Under the pieces are notes generated by a model, which saw nothing but the letters and a program-made list of their open reading frames with translations, was not told where the DNA came from and made no database searches. A DNA stretch of 5,760 nt from Spirochaeta sp. (lineage in GTDB: Bacteria; Spirochaetota; Spirochaetia; DSM-2461). Positions 1 through 5,312 of the stretch are shown here, in pieces. The translations under genes were made by a program, and so were the position numbers. The DNA is taken from NCBI GenBank assembly GCA_030635565.1, contig DAOVYP010000167.1, forward strand, positions 1-5,760, given 5' to 3'. The stretch's first letter is position 1, and every line of letters begins with the position of its first letter.

Positions 1-1
1 C

Positions 2-853
2 TTCATGGCCGACGTCATCGGCATCCGGGATGACATGTACATCGGTAAGGGCAATACCTACATGCGGGAAGTGGCCCGCTCTGTACAGGAAGGTTTTGAA
101 GACGGCATTCTGGAACAGCGTCCCACTCTGGTGAGCCTTCAATGCGATATCGACCACCCCACTCAGTCCATGGCCGACGCCCTCCATCTCATCGAGCACT
201 TCGGCGGAATCGAGAACCTGAAAGGCAAGAAAATCGCCATGAGCTGGGCTTATTCCCCCTCTTACGGCAAACCCCTCTCGGTACCCCAGGGCATCATCGG
301 CCTGATGACCCGCTTCGGCATGGATGTCACCCTGGCCCACCCTGAAGGTTACGAAGTGATGGGCGATGTGGAACAGGTGGCCATGAAGAACGCCGAGGCC
401 TCCGGCGGCAGCTTCACGAAGACCAATTCCATGGCCGAAGCCTTTGAAGGTGCCGATATCGTCTATCCCAAGTCCTGGGCGCCCTATGCCGCCATGGAGA
501 AGCGTACCGAGCTCTATGGTAATGGTGATGATGCGGGCATCAAGGCTCTGGAGACGGAACTTCTGGCCAACAATGCCAAACACAAGGACTGGGAATGCAC
601 CGAGAATCTGATGAGCAAGACTGTCGGTGGCAAGGCGCTTTACATGCACTGCTTGCCTGCGGATATTACAGGCGTGAGCTGTAAGGAAGGTGAAGTTGAA
701 GCATCTGTGTTCGATCGCTACCGGGTGCCTCTCTACAAGGAAGCCAGTTTCAAACCCTACATCATCGCGGCCATGATGCTCACTTCCAAGTTTGCCGATC
801 CTGCAGGGTCTTTAAGTGACCTCCTGTCGGCGGGAGTGAAGAGAATCCGGTAA
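2..853 (+). CDS. ygeW: YgeW-family knotted carbamoyltransferase, C-terminal part (5' end outside window)
   Basis: The visible 283 codons are open from the window edge, and full-length YgeW proteins are roughly 400 residues, so the N-terminal carbamoyl-phosphate domain, including the expected S-x-R-T loop, lies upstream. The ATG at position 5 is internal (F-M-A-D-V-I-G-I...) and not a real start. Counting from that Met, the segment D-H-P-T-Q-S-M-A-D at about 50-58 and H-C-L-P at 215-218 are the conserved carbamoyltransferase motifs. The runs S-Y-G-K-P-L-S-V-P-Q-G and F-G-M-D-V-T-L-A-H-P-E-G-Y, and the ending K-E-A-S-F-K-P-Y-I-I-A-A-M-M, match YgeW rather than ornithine or aspartate carbamoyltransferase. 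The family is a soluble enzyme whose acceptor substrate is not settled. In other bacteria the gene sits with ygeX, ygeY, hyuA, ssnA and ygfK in anaerobic purine/urate catabolism clusters. None of those partners follows it here. The family call is confident; the substrate is unknown. Confidence 0.93.
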   Translation, partial: FMADVIGIRDDMYIGKGNTYMREVARSVQEGFEDGILEQRPTLVSLQCDIDHPTQSMADALHLIEHFGGIENLKGKKIAMSWAYSPSYGKPLSVPQGIIGLMTRFGMDVTLAHPEGYEVMGDVEQVAMKNAEASGGSFTKTNSMAEAFEGADIVYPKSWAPYAAMEKRTELYGNGDDAGIKALETELLANNAKHKDWECTENLMSKTVGGKALYMHCLPADITGVSCKEGEVEASVFDRYRVPLYKEASFKPYIIAAMMLTSKFADPAGSLSDLLSAGVKRIR

Positions 854-866
854 GTCCTCGGTGAAG

Positions 867-900
867 GCGGCCCCCTGTATTCTTGAGGCCGGGGGGCTGC
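867..900 (+). terminator. GC-rich hairpin after ygeW, possible transcription terminator
   Basis: The arm GCGGCCCCC at 867-875 pairs with GGGGGCTGC at 892-900. This gives nine base pairs with one G-U and a 16-nt loop, starting 13 nt after the ygeW stop. No T-run follows (AATCAGGCTC), so it is not a canonical intrinsic terminator. It could be a Rho-independent terminator of a weak type or a 3' stabilising hairpin. Confidence 0.45.
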
Positions 901-937
901 AATCAGGCTCTGAAAACCCCGGAAATCTAAACATGTG

Positions 938-1003
938 GGCTTATCTCAGCCCTCCAGCTCTGTCAGCCTCAAGGGAATCGCCGATTCCGCTGGTTATTCT
1001 TTT
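938..1003 (+). pseudogene. Possible remnant of an AraC-family DNA-binding domain, cut at both ends
   Basis: One frame reads G-L-S-Q-P-S-S-S and then V-S-L-K-G-I-A-D-S-A-G-Y-S-F. The second run closely resembles the start of the second helix-turn-helix of AraC-family regulators (S-x-K-x-I-A-x-x-x-G-Y-S). After the F codon the similarity stops and the frame meets TAA at 1007-1009, where IS91-like sequence probably begins. Nothing upstream, back to ygeW, looks like the rest of an AraC protein. The match is only about 14 residues, so chance remains possible. The 4023-4163 remnant covers the same part of the fold, so the two are unlikely to be halves of one gene. Confidence 0.3.
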
Positions 1004-1518
1004 ATATAACCCCTGAAGTATCTTCATCAGTAACGCCCTGTCGGCAAGAGGCATATATCCCGCAGGGCCGTAATGTGCTGCATACAATATTTGATAATCA
1101 GTATGCTGCAAAATACGACCGCTTTCGTTTGGAGCGCATTGCCGAAGTCGGTGATCATTTCACTACCTGTGGAGACTACCGACTGGGATTTGCCCGGATA
1201 CGCTGTCTTAATCCGAAATGCGGACACGATTACTTCCGGCCGTTCTCTTGCAAGGGTTTCTACCTCTGCCCCTCCTGCAGCCAGAAACGCACTCTGCTTT
1301 TCGCCGAGCATCTTACTGAGGAAGTTCTGCTCAACCTCCCGCACCGCCAATTCGTCTTCACATTCCCCAAAGCCCTCCGTTCTTTCTTTCGGCATGACAG
1401 GCACCTCTTTGCAGAAGTTGATCAGCTGATCTTCTCGATTTTGAAAGAGTTCTATTCTGAGGCAACTGGCCGTACTATTCTCACCGGAACGATTATAACC
1501 CATCAGACCTTTGGCGAT

Positions 1519-1560
1519 ACTCAGGGTCGTACCGCAGCGTAGCGAGGAACGATCCCGACA
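1519..1560 (+). repeat. 42-nt palindromic in-frame insert 1 in the IS91 transposase (carries TAG)
   Basis: IS91 transposases read T-F-G-D-x-L/x-x-x-x-P-H-x-H without a gap. Here 14 extra codons (T-Q-G-R-T-A-A-stop-R-G-T-I-P-T) separate the two halves. The insert contains an imperfect inverted repeat: GGGTCGTACC at 1524-1533 against GGAACGATCCC at 1546-1556, with one bulge and one mismatch, around a GC-rich centre. It shares the pattern CAGGG-(T/C)-CG ... GAGG ... CGA-(T/C/-)-CC with the insert at 1768-1809. The length keeps the frame, but the TAG in it ends translation. The exact edges may shift by a few bases. Confidence 0.6.
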
Positions 1561-1767
1561 ATGCTGCGTTGGAACCCTCATTTTCATGCCATTGTTCTTG
1601 AAGGGGGATTCGATGAAGAAGGTACTTTTTTCTATATTCCCTTCTCCTCTCTCCAGTCAATGGTTGAAATATTTCGTCACGGGGTTATCAAGCTGTTGGT
1701 CGAAAAAGAACTTCTCAACCAATCATTCGCCCGGAACCTGCTCTCCTGGCACCCCTCGGGGTTTAGC

Positions 1768-1809
1768 CAGGATGCAGGGCCGAGCAGCAACCGGAGGTTG
1801 CGACCAGGC
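1768..1809 (+). repeat. 42-nt hairpin-forming in-frame insert 2 in the IS91 transposase
   Basis: The conserved block S-G-F-S ... I-D-N-S-V-R-I is normally contiguous. Here 14 codons (Q-D-A-G-P-S-S-N-R-R-L-R-P-G) are added with the frame kept. Inside is a perfect hairpin: GCAACC at 1787-1792, loop GGA, GGTTGC at 1796-1801. The pentamer CCAGG occurs at 1767-1771 and again at 1804-1808, at the two edges, which could be a target duplication or part of the element. It resembles insert 1 in size, GC content and flanking motifs, which suggests a common family of small palindromic elements. Confidence 0.6.
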
Positions 1810-2359
1810 ATTGATAACAGTGTCCGGATATTAGACACCGAAGCACAGGACAGCCTCGCTCAATACATGGCCCGGCCACCACTCTCACTCAAGAAAATCC
1901 ACTATGAGTCGTTCAAGAGGCAATTTCTCTTCCATACGAAATACAATGATTTTTTCAAGGAGAACCTTCATGTCTTCAAGGCCTCGGACTTTCTTGCAGA
2001 GCTCACGCAACATATTCCGCCTAAAAGGCTTCAGTTGATTCGACGGTTCGGTCTGTACTCCTCACGAACCAAGGGGCGGTGGGCCAGTCTATCATATGTC
2101 GCTGAAAGAGCACCTTCCGGATGGAAAGCGAATCATAATCACATTCTCGTCTCCGAGAATGACAGTAACGTCGATGTTGAAGGAGATATATGCAAGAAGG
2201 CATGGGCCAGGCTGCTGGCCAAGATCTATGAAATCGATCCATTCGTTTGCCCCATCTGCGGATATGAAATGAAGGTTATTGCCATTATTGAGGATCCTGT
2301 GGAGGTTAGACGCATCTTAAAGCACTTGATAAAGATCGGAAGAGCACCGCCGGGAGTCG

Positions 2360-2405
2360 AGAAGGGAACCAATCAAGTAGAATAACACTTCTCATGTTTC
2401 CTTCT
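2360..2405 (+). other. Hairpin spanning the IS91 transposase stop codon
   Basis: GAAGGGAAC at 2361-2369 pairs with GTTTCCTTC at 2396-2404 (nine pairs, one G-U), extended by A2360-T2405. The loop is 26 nt and holds the stop codon. No T-run follows. It may be part of the IS91 3' end, which in this family carries a hairpin at the replication origin, or a weak terminator. The role is inferred. Confidence 0.3.
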
Positions 2406-2418
2406 TCGGGGGCGTGGG

Positions 2419-2425
2419 CCTATCA
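2419..2425. repeat. IS110 terminal direct repeat, right end (CCTATCA)
   Basis: This copy is identical to 4016-4022 and is followed by AA on the element side (CCTATCAAA). It marks the junction between the IS91 tail and the IS110 right end. Confidence 0.65.
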
Positions 2426-2610
2426 AACTTACAAATATTGTTAATAAGAACACGAAATCAACACCAACAGTACGAAATCAGGTATTAACCCTCCAAAGTC
2501 AGCTAACTTCACACTTTTCGGTATGATTTCTAAACCTTCAGGCACAAGATAGCACCGATTTTACAGTTCCTGGCACTTCTAGAAATATAACTCTTCCACT
2601 ATGTTTTCTG
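2426..2610. other. Non-coding right end of the IS110 element
   Basis: This AT-rich 185-bp stretch lies downstream of the IS110 transposase. I see no credible gene, no strong terminator and no copy of other repeats in it. A CAATATTG palindrome-like run occurs near 2434-2442. Confidence 0.5.
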
Positions 2611-3717
2611 TCAAGCGGCACTCTGCTCTCGATTGTTCTTCTCCAATGTCTTTTCGTATTGCCTCAGCTTTCGCTGATACAGCTCCTCCTTCAGCCAATG
2701 GTATTTTTCCCCGGTCAGCAACATTTGTCTCATTACACCGCAGAGTCGACGGATCATTGCAATACGAGCCCTTCCGCTACCACGTCGATCTTTAAGCTCT
2801 TCATATCGGCGTTCCCACGACGGTGTACCCTTGATGGTCTGATAGATCGATTGGGTGAGGATCGTTCGGCCCAACTTCCGTGACTCCCGAGTGATATGAC
2901 CTGTTCTACTCTTGCCGCCGCTGTCATGACAACGTGGCACCAGACCGAGATAGGCATTCATCTTCCGCAGACTCTTGAATCTCTGCACATCCCCGATATC
3001 CGCCAGGAAAGCGGCGGCGCTCAAGGGAGTAATACCGGGGATGGTTACCAGAAGACGAATCTTATCGGCAATCGGCTCACTGGCAATCACTATCTGTATG
3101 CCCAACGATTCTTTTGCCTCGATGATTCCGCGAAGAAGATCGATCTGAATTTTGACAGTTGATAGGATTGCCATCGAAAGATGCCTTTCACTCAAGACCT
3201 CCGCTACCGATCTTTGCCCTATGAATAAACCTGAGCGTTCCGACAGAGTTATGACAATCCCATCATCCAGAAGCATCGCCTGTATCGCATTCTTGAGCAT
3301 ACGAATCTGACGATTCAGCAGATTGTACGTTGTAAACAACCGCCGTAAGGTCCGAATCGTCTCACACGGCTTGTATACCGTTGGAATGCCGAACTCCCCG
3401 GTCACCAGAAAGACCCAAAGCGCTTTAGCCATATTACGGGCATCCTGACGGTCGTTCTTGTTCCAGGAATCGGTGATGATGCGAAATCTCATCGGGTCTA
3501 AAACAAAACAGATTGCTCCTTTCTCCTCGATCCGATCAGCCCAATAGAAGCTCCCGCAGGAGGCTTCAAGTACCACAGCGTCATTCTCACATAGATCTTT
3601 CAAGTAATTCTTCAAGTCGAATGATCGAAGAAAACGCAGCTCCTGCCCATCGCGATCAAGAACTGAAACTGTAGAATAATTCTTGTGTCGATCGATACCA
3701 TGAAATCGATAAATCAT
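2611..3717 (-). CDS. IS110-family transposase (DEDD recombinase)
   Basis: The product is 368 residues and looks intact. The N-terminal RuvC-like DEDD domain has D9 (G-I-D-R-H-K), E51 (V-V-L-E-A-S-C-G) and D89/D92 (N-D-R-Q-D-A-R), the expected acidic tetrad. A coiled linker follows at about 115-200. The C-terminal Tnp_20 domain is seen as I-P-G-I-T-P-L-S-A-A-A-F-L-A-D-I-G-D at 226-243, A-Y-L-G-L-V-P-R at 255-262 and S-G-G-K-S-R-T-G-H-I-T at 266-276. Ser266 is the best candidate for the nucleophilic serine. The start at 3717 (M-I-Y-R-F-H-G-I-D) is chosen because AGGAGG lies 5 nt upstream and it gives the family N-terminus. An in-frame start at 3798 would add 27 residues reaching into the leader. 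The enzyme catalyses RNA-guided recombination of the element's circular form with a target, using the bridge RNA expected from the adjacent leader. Confidence 0.95.
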   Translation of the reverse strand: MIYRFHGIDRHKNYSTVSVLDRDGQELRFLRSFDLKNYLKDLCENDAVVLEASCGSFYWADRIEEKGAICFVLDPMRFRIITDSWNKNDRQDARNMAKALWVFLVTGEFGIPTVYKPCETIRTLRRLFTTYNLLNRQIRMLKNAIQAMLLDDGIVITLSERSGLFIGQRSVAEVLSERHLSMAILSTVKIQIDLLRGIIEAKESLGIQIVIASEPIADKIRLLVTIPGITPLSAAAFLADIGDVQRFKSLRKMNAYLGLVPRCHDSGGKSRTGHITRESRKLGRTILTQSIYQTIKGTPSWERRYEELKDRRGSGRARIAMIRRLCGVMRQMLLTGEKYHWLKEELYQRKLRQYEKTLEKNNREQSAA

Positions 3718-3721
3718 TCCT

Positions 3722-3728
3722 ACCTCCT
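3722..3728 (-). promoter_or_regulatory. Ribosome binding site of the IS110 transposase
   Basis: On the minus strand AGGAGGT is followed by AGGA and ATG at 3717. This strong Shine-Dalgarno sequence fixes the start and excludes the longer in-frame ORF. Confidence 0.85.
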
Positions 3729-3784
3729 GTTGATCCGTATGACAAGAGAGCAGAGTACCGACACCGGTTGTGTATTCCATTCCA

Positions 3785-3965
3785 CTATTCAGCATCACCT
3801 TCAGGTGTGCAATTTTGTTGGTACGGGTGCGGTCGGTGGCCGGCTAAACCTATCAACGTGGTCACATTGCAATCCAACGTGCTGCGCCACAGAAAAGTTA
3901 CAAACCATCGACCTTACTGATCTCTTCGCTTCCGGATCGCTGTAGATCAATTCCAGTCTAATACT
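3785..3965 (-). ncRNA. Candidate IS110 bridge RNA region
   Basis: The leader of IS110-group elements encodes a structured bridge RNA with two guide loops. Three stems are visible on the minus strand. The first is TGATCT at 3949-3944 with AGATCA at 3923-3918, around a 20-nt loop. The second is GTGGC at 3890-3886 with GCCAC at 3840-3836. It encloses ACGTTGG (3880-3874) paired with CCACGT (3861-3856) and an open strand containing TTGATAGGTT. The third is a tight hairpin at 3810-3792 (GCA-CACCT / AGGTG-A-TGC). The open-strand decamer equals the sequence expected at the donor junction of the excised circle, as expected of a donor guide. The ends of the RNA are not visible, and I could not match a target guide to the flanks. 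Confidence 0.45.
3847..3856. repeat. Internal copy of the IS110 terminal repeat (AACCTATCAA)
   Basis: This third copy of CCTATCA lies inside the leader. Joining the element's two ends (…CAACCTATCA + AACTT…) gives a 10-nt match, AACCTATCAA, so it matches the donor junction better than either integrated end does. It probably serves as the donor-guide strand of the bridge RNA. Confidence 0.5.
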
Positions 3966-4015
3966 ACCGAACGCCCCTGAGTGCACAAAAGATGTTTGAT
4001 ATGAAAACATAACAA

Positions 4016-4022
4016 CCTATCA
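4016..4022. repeat. IS110 terminal direct repeat, left end (CCTATCA)
   Basis: This copy is identical to 2419-2425. It is preceded by ACAA on the element side and followed by CTTAAG on the flank. It is the transposase-proximal (leader) end of the element. Confidence 0.65.
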
Positions 4023-4163
4023 CTTAAGAGCGTAAAGCAGGCCGCTATGGAACTGGGTTATGAAGACCCCTTTACTTTCTCCAGGAGATTCAAGGCAACA
4101 ATGGGACTTTCTCCCCGGGAGTTTGAGAGGAAGTACCGGAACGGGGACGTCTTGTCGAGATAA
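4023..4163 (+). pseudogene. AraC-family transcriptional regulator, 3' fragment
   Basis: The frame ending at TAA 4161-4163 reads [15 protein letters not shown], then [20 protein letters not shown]. This is the second helix-turn-helix and C-terminal signature of AraC/XylS regulators (G-Y-x-D-x-x-x-F-S-R-x-F-K-x-x-x-G-x-S-P). Everything before about 4026 is missing. The bases just upstream belong to IS110, and with IS110 removed, to what looks like the IS91 tail. The fragment has no start codon or first HTH and cannot make a working regulator. It is convergent with the ATP-grasp gene, with a 90-bp gap in which I see no clear terminator. Confidence 0.85.
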
Positions 4164-4253
4164 CAGTGAGAGAAGATATGTTATTCAGCCAGGGTTTTTG
4201 GCGGGGTAAAGAAATTGTGGTACTTCATACCCACCGCCGGATCACGGTTGCCG

Positions 4254-5255
4254 TCAACTCAGCGGGGAGCCTCTCCCGGTGTGGGCAATCCGGGCGATTT
4301 CCTGGATGGTATCCTGGTAGGAGAGTCCTCGATTCAGTCCGCAGGCCAACGGGAAATAGCTGTATCCCTCGTGGAGCCCCGGTATGAAGTTGGCCTCCAG
4401 TATGTAGAGGCTCCCGCGTCCGTCCATGCGAAGGTCTACCCGCCCGTAGTCTCGGTTTGAAAGCGCCATGAAAGCCCCTTCCGCCAACGAAAGCAACCGC
4501 TTTCTAAAGTGCCCAGGGGGTACTGGCTTAACCTTTTCGCGGTTCGCAACCTTGGTATCAAAACCCAGAATACGCTCGCCCGACGCAACGGCCTGGACGA
4601 TCAGCTCCAGGGGGAAAAGGGTTGGATTGTTATCCTCACCGCCCAATCGCGCAACTGTGAACTCCCTCCCCTCCAGGTACGTTTCGACCAGAGCGGGTTG
4701 TCCCCAGGCGTCATCGATTGCACGGACCAATCTCTCGTAGTCATGGAAATCGCGAGCGACTGAATCAGGTCCTATGCCACGACTATCCCCCTCATACAGC
4801 GGCTTCACGAACAATGGTAACTCCAACGGCAGATCTCCGGCTCTCCGGTAGAGACCCGGGGTTGCCTGGAAAAAAGGCGCCGTGGGGACAGCGCTCTTGA
4901 GGAGCGCCCTTTTAGTCATCGCCTTGTCGATGACAAGCTCCAGGGCGGCCCTGGTCGAGCCCGTGTAGTTGATCCCAGCTTCCGCCATGGATTGTGAGAT
5001 CCATGTCCTCTCTCTCCGGGAATCAGAAGTCGTTCCGCTCGGCAGATAGTTGATTCCGGAAAATACAAGATCCGGCGAATCATCGATAAGTTCTCGGAGG
5101 TCGGAACGCCGATTCAAGACCACGAGATGCGCCTCTCGCCAGTGGCTGGCGAGAATTGCTCGTATGTTCTCGGCAATCTCTACTGTTCCGAAGCCCTGAC
5201 GACGCAGCTCTTCGACCTCCGAGGTGACCACGACAACACGTCCGTCTATGCGCAT
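4254..5255 (-). CDS. D-alanine-D-alanine-ligase-like ATP-grasp protein
   Basis: The 333-residue product has the size and motif order of Ddl-type ATP-grasp ligases. The central part has Y-T-G-S at 97-100 and D-K-A-M-T-K at 110-115. The ATP-grasp core shows F-V-K-P-L-Y-E-G-D-S-R-G-I at 149-161, V-E-T-Y-L-E-G-R-E-F-T-V at 190-201, R-V-D-L-R-M-D at 272-278 and L-E-A-N-F-I-P-G-L at 286-294, which supplies the Glu and Asn magnesium ligands. The N-terminus (V-V-V-V-T-S-E-V-E-E-L) lacks the G-G-x-S-x-E substrate motif of true Ddl, and the middle reads N-Y-L-P-S-G where Ddl has H-G-x-x-G-E-D-G. A role in another amino-acid or peptide ligation is therefore more likely than housekeeping peptidoglycan synthesis. 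The protein is cytosolic, with no signal peptide. The ATG at 5255 has only a distant AAGGA (12 nt). It is divergent from the lipoprotein gene across 57 bp. Domain call is strong; the substrate is unknown. Confidence 0.88.
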   Translation of the reverse strand: MRIDGRVVVVTSEVEELRRQGFGTVEIAENIRAILASHWREAHLVVLNRRSDLRELIDDSPDLVFSGINYLPSGTTSDSRRERTWISQSMAEAGINYTGSTRAALELVIDKAMTKRALLKSAVPTAPFFQATPGLYRRAGDLPLELPLFVKPLYEGDSRGIGPDSVARDFHDYERLVRAIDDAWGQPALVETYLEGREFTVARLGGEDNNPTLFPLELIVQAVASGERILGFDTKVANREKVKPVPPGHFRKRLLSLAEGAFMALSNRDYGRVDLRMDGRGSLYILEANFIPGLHEGYSYFPLACGLNRGLSYQDTIQEIARIAHTGRGSPLS

Positions 5256-5274
5256 AACCCGATTTAATCCTTGA

Positions 5275-5303
5275 TTGACAGGGGCTATATATCAATCTAT
5301 AGT
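5275..5303 (+). promoter_or_regulatory. Near-consensus sigma-70 promoter for the lipoprotein gene
   Basis: TTGACA at 5275-5280 (six of six) is followed by a 17-nt spacer and TATAGT at 5298-5303 (five of six to TATAAT). Transcription would begin near 5309-5311, only 2-4 nt before the GTG at 5313, so the message would be almost leaderless. Confidence 0.65.
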
Positions 5304-5312
5304 TGAGGCTAG

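Larger units (their letters stand above)
1075..2385 (+). pseudogene. IS91-family HUH transposase, interrupted by an in-frame TAG
   Basis: The reading frame runs from GTG at 1075 to TAA at 2383-2385, broken only by TAG at 1540-1542. The N-terminal zinc-binding domain shows Cys 44, 49, 59, 65 and 68. It is followed by P-H-R-Q-F-V-F-T-F-P-K, then T-F-G-D, and then the HUH motif W-N-P-H-F-H-A-I at about 1570-1593. Near the end are F-G-L-Y-S-S-R-T-K-G, with the likely catalytic tyrosine (only one Tyr is visible here), and C-P-I-C-G-Y-E-M-K-V-I-A, a second zinc knuckle. Two 14-codon stretches absent from the family pattern sit between T-F-G-D and L-R-W-N, and between S-G-F-S and I-D-N-S-V-R-I. The first carries the stop. 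The start is uncertain: AGGG at 1064-1067 is a weak ribosome site, and the family-like segment Y-I-P-Q-G-R-N lies in frame upstream of the GTG without any usual start codon. Unless the TAG is read through, the product is split into 155 residues and a 274-residue part starting at ATG 1561. Confidence 0.88.
1004..2418 (+). mobile_element. IS91-family insertion sequence (ends not resolved)
   Basis: The element is identified by its HUH transposase. The left limit is placed where AraC-like coding sequence stops, at about 1003. The right limit is placed where the IS110 element begins; a few more bases of its tail may lie at 4023-4028, beyond IS110. IS91 elements move by rolling-circle-type transposition, have no long terminal inverted repeats and make no target duplication, so their ends cannot be set from one copy. 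A 9-10 bp hairpin near 2360-2405 could belong to the 3' (origin) end. The transposase contains two 42-nt inserts and an in-frame stop, so this copy is probably inactive. Confidence 0.6.
2419..4022 (-). mobile_element. IS110-family insertion sequence with 7-bp terminal direct repeats
   Basis: An IS110-type transposase on the minus strand lies between two copies of CCTATCA (2419-2425 and 4016-4022; TGATAGG on the coding strand). Counting one copy of the repeat, the element is 1597 bp, within the usual size of the family. It has a long non-coding leader of about 300 bp upstream of the transposase and a right end of about 185 bp downstream. A long leader is typical of the IS110 group, in which a bridge RNA is encoded there, rather than of the IS1111 group. 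Short direct repeats, rather than inverted repeats, are expected because the recombination core is shared by target and donor. Removing the element joins 2418 to a single CCTATCA and then to 4023. The open reading frame and clean repeats suggest a recent insertion. Confidence 0.8.

Noticed and set aside
1027..1587. 186-codon open frame on the minus strand
   Set aside because: It is antisense to the IS91 transposase, whose protein has clear zinc and HUH motifs; the minus-strand product has no recognisable features.
3718..3798. Longer start for the IS110 transposase (27 extra residues)
   Set aside because: AGGAGG sits 5 nt before ATG 3717, and the family N-terminus begins with M-I-Y-R-F-H-G-I-D; the extension is not family-like.
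3801..4010. 69-codon open frame on the minus strand upstream of the IS110 transposase
   Set aside because: It lies in the IS110 leader, which shows RNA-like stems and a copy of the terminal repeat; the peptide looks like no known family and has no convincing ribosome site.
4199..4238. GGCGGGG … CCACCGCC inverted repeat as a terminator between the AraC fragment and the ATP-grasp gene
   Set aside because: The pairing is imperfect, the loop is about 25 nt, and no T-run follows on either strand.
4466..4900. Several plus-strand open frames of 60-90 codons
   Set aside because: They are antisense to the well-supported ATP-grasp gene and have no motifs.
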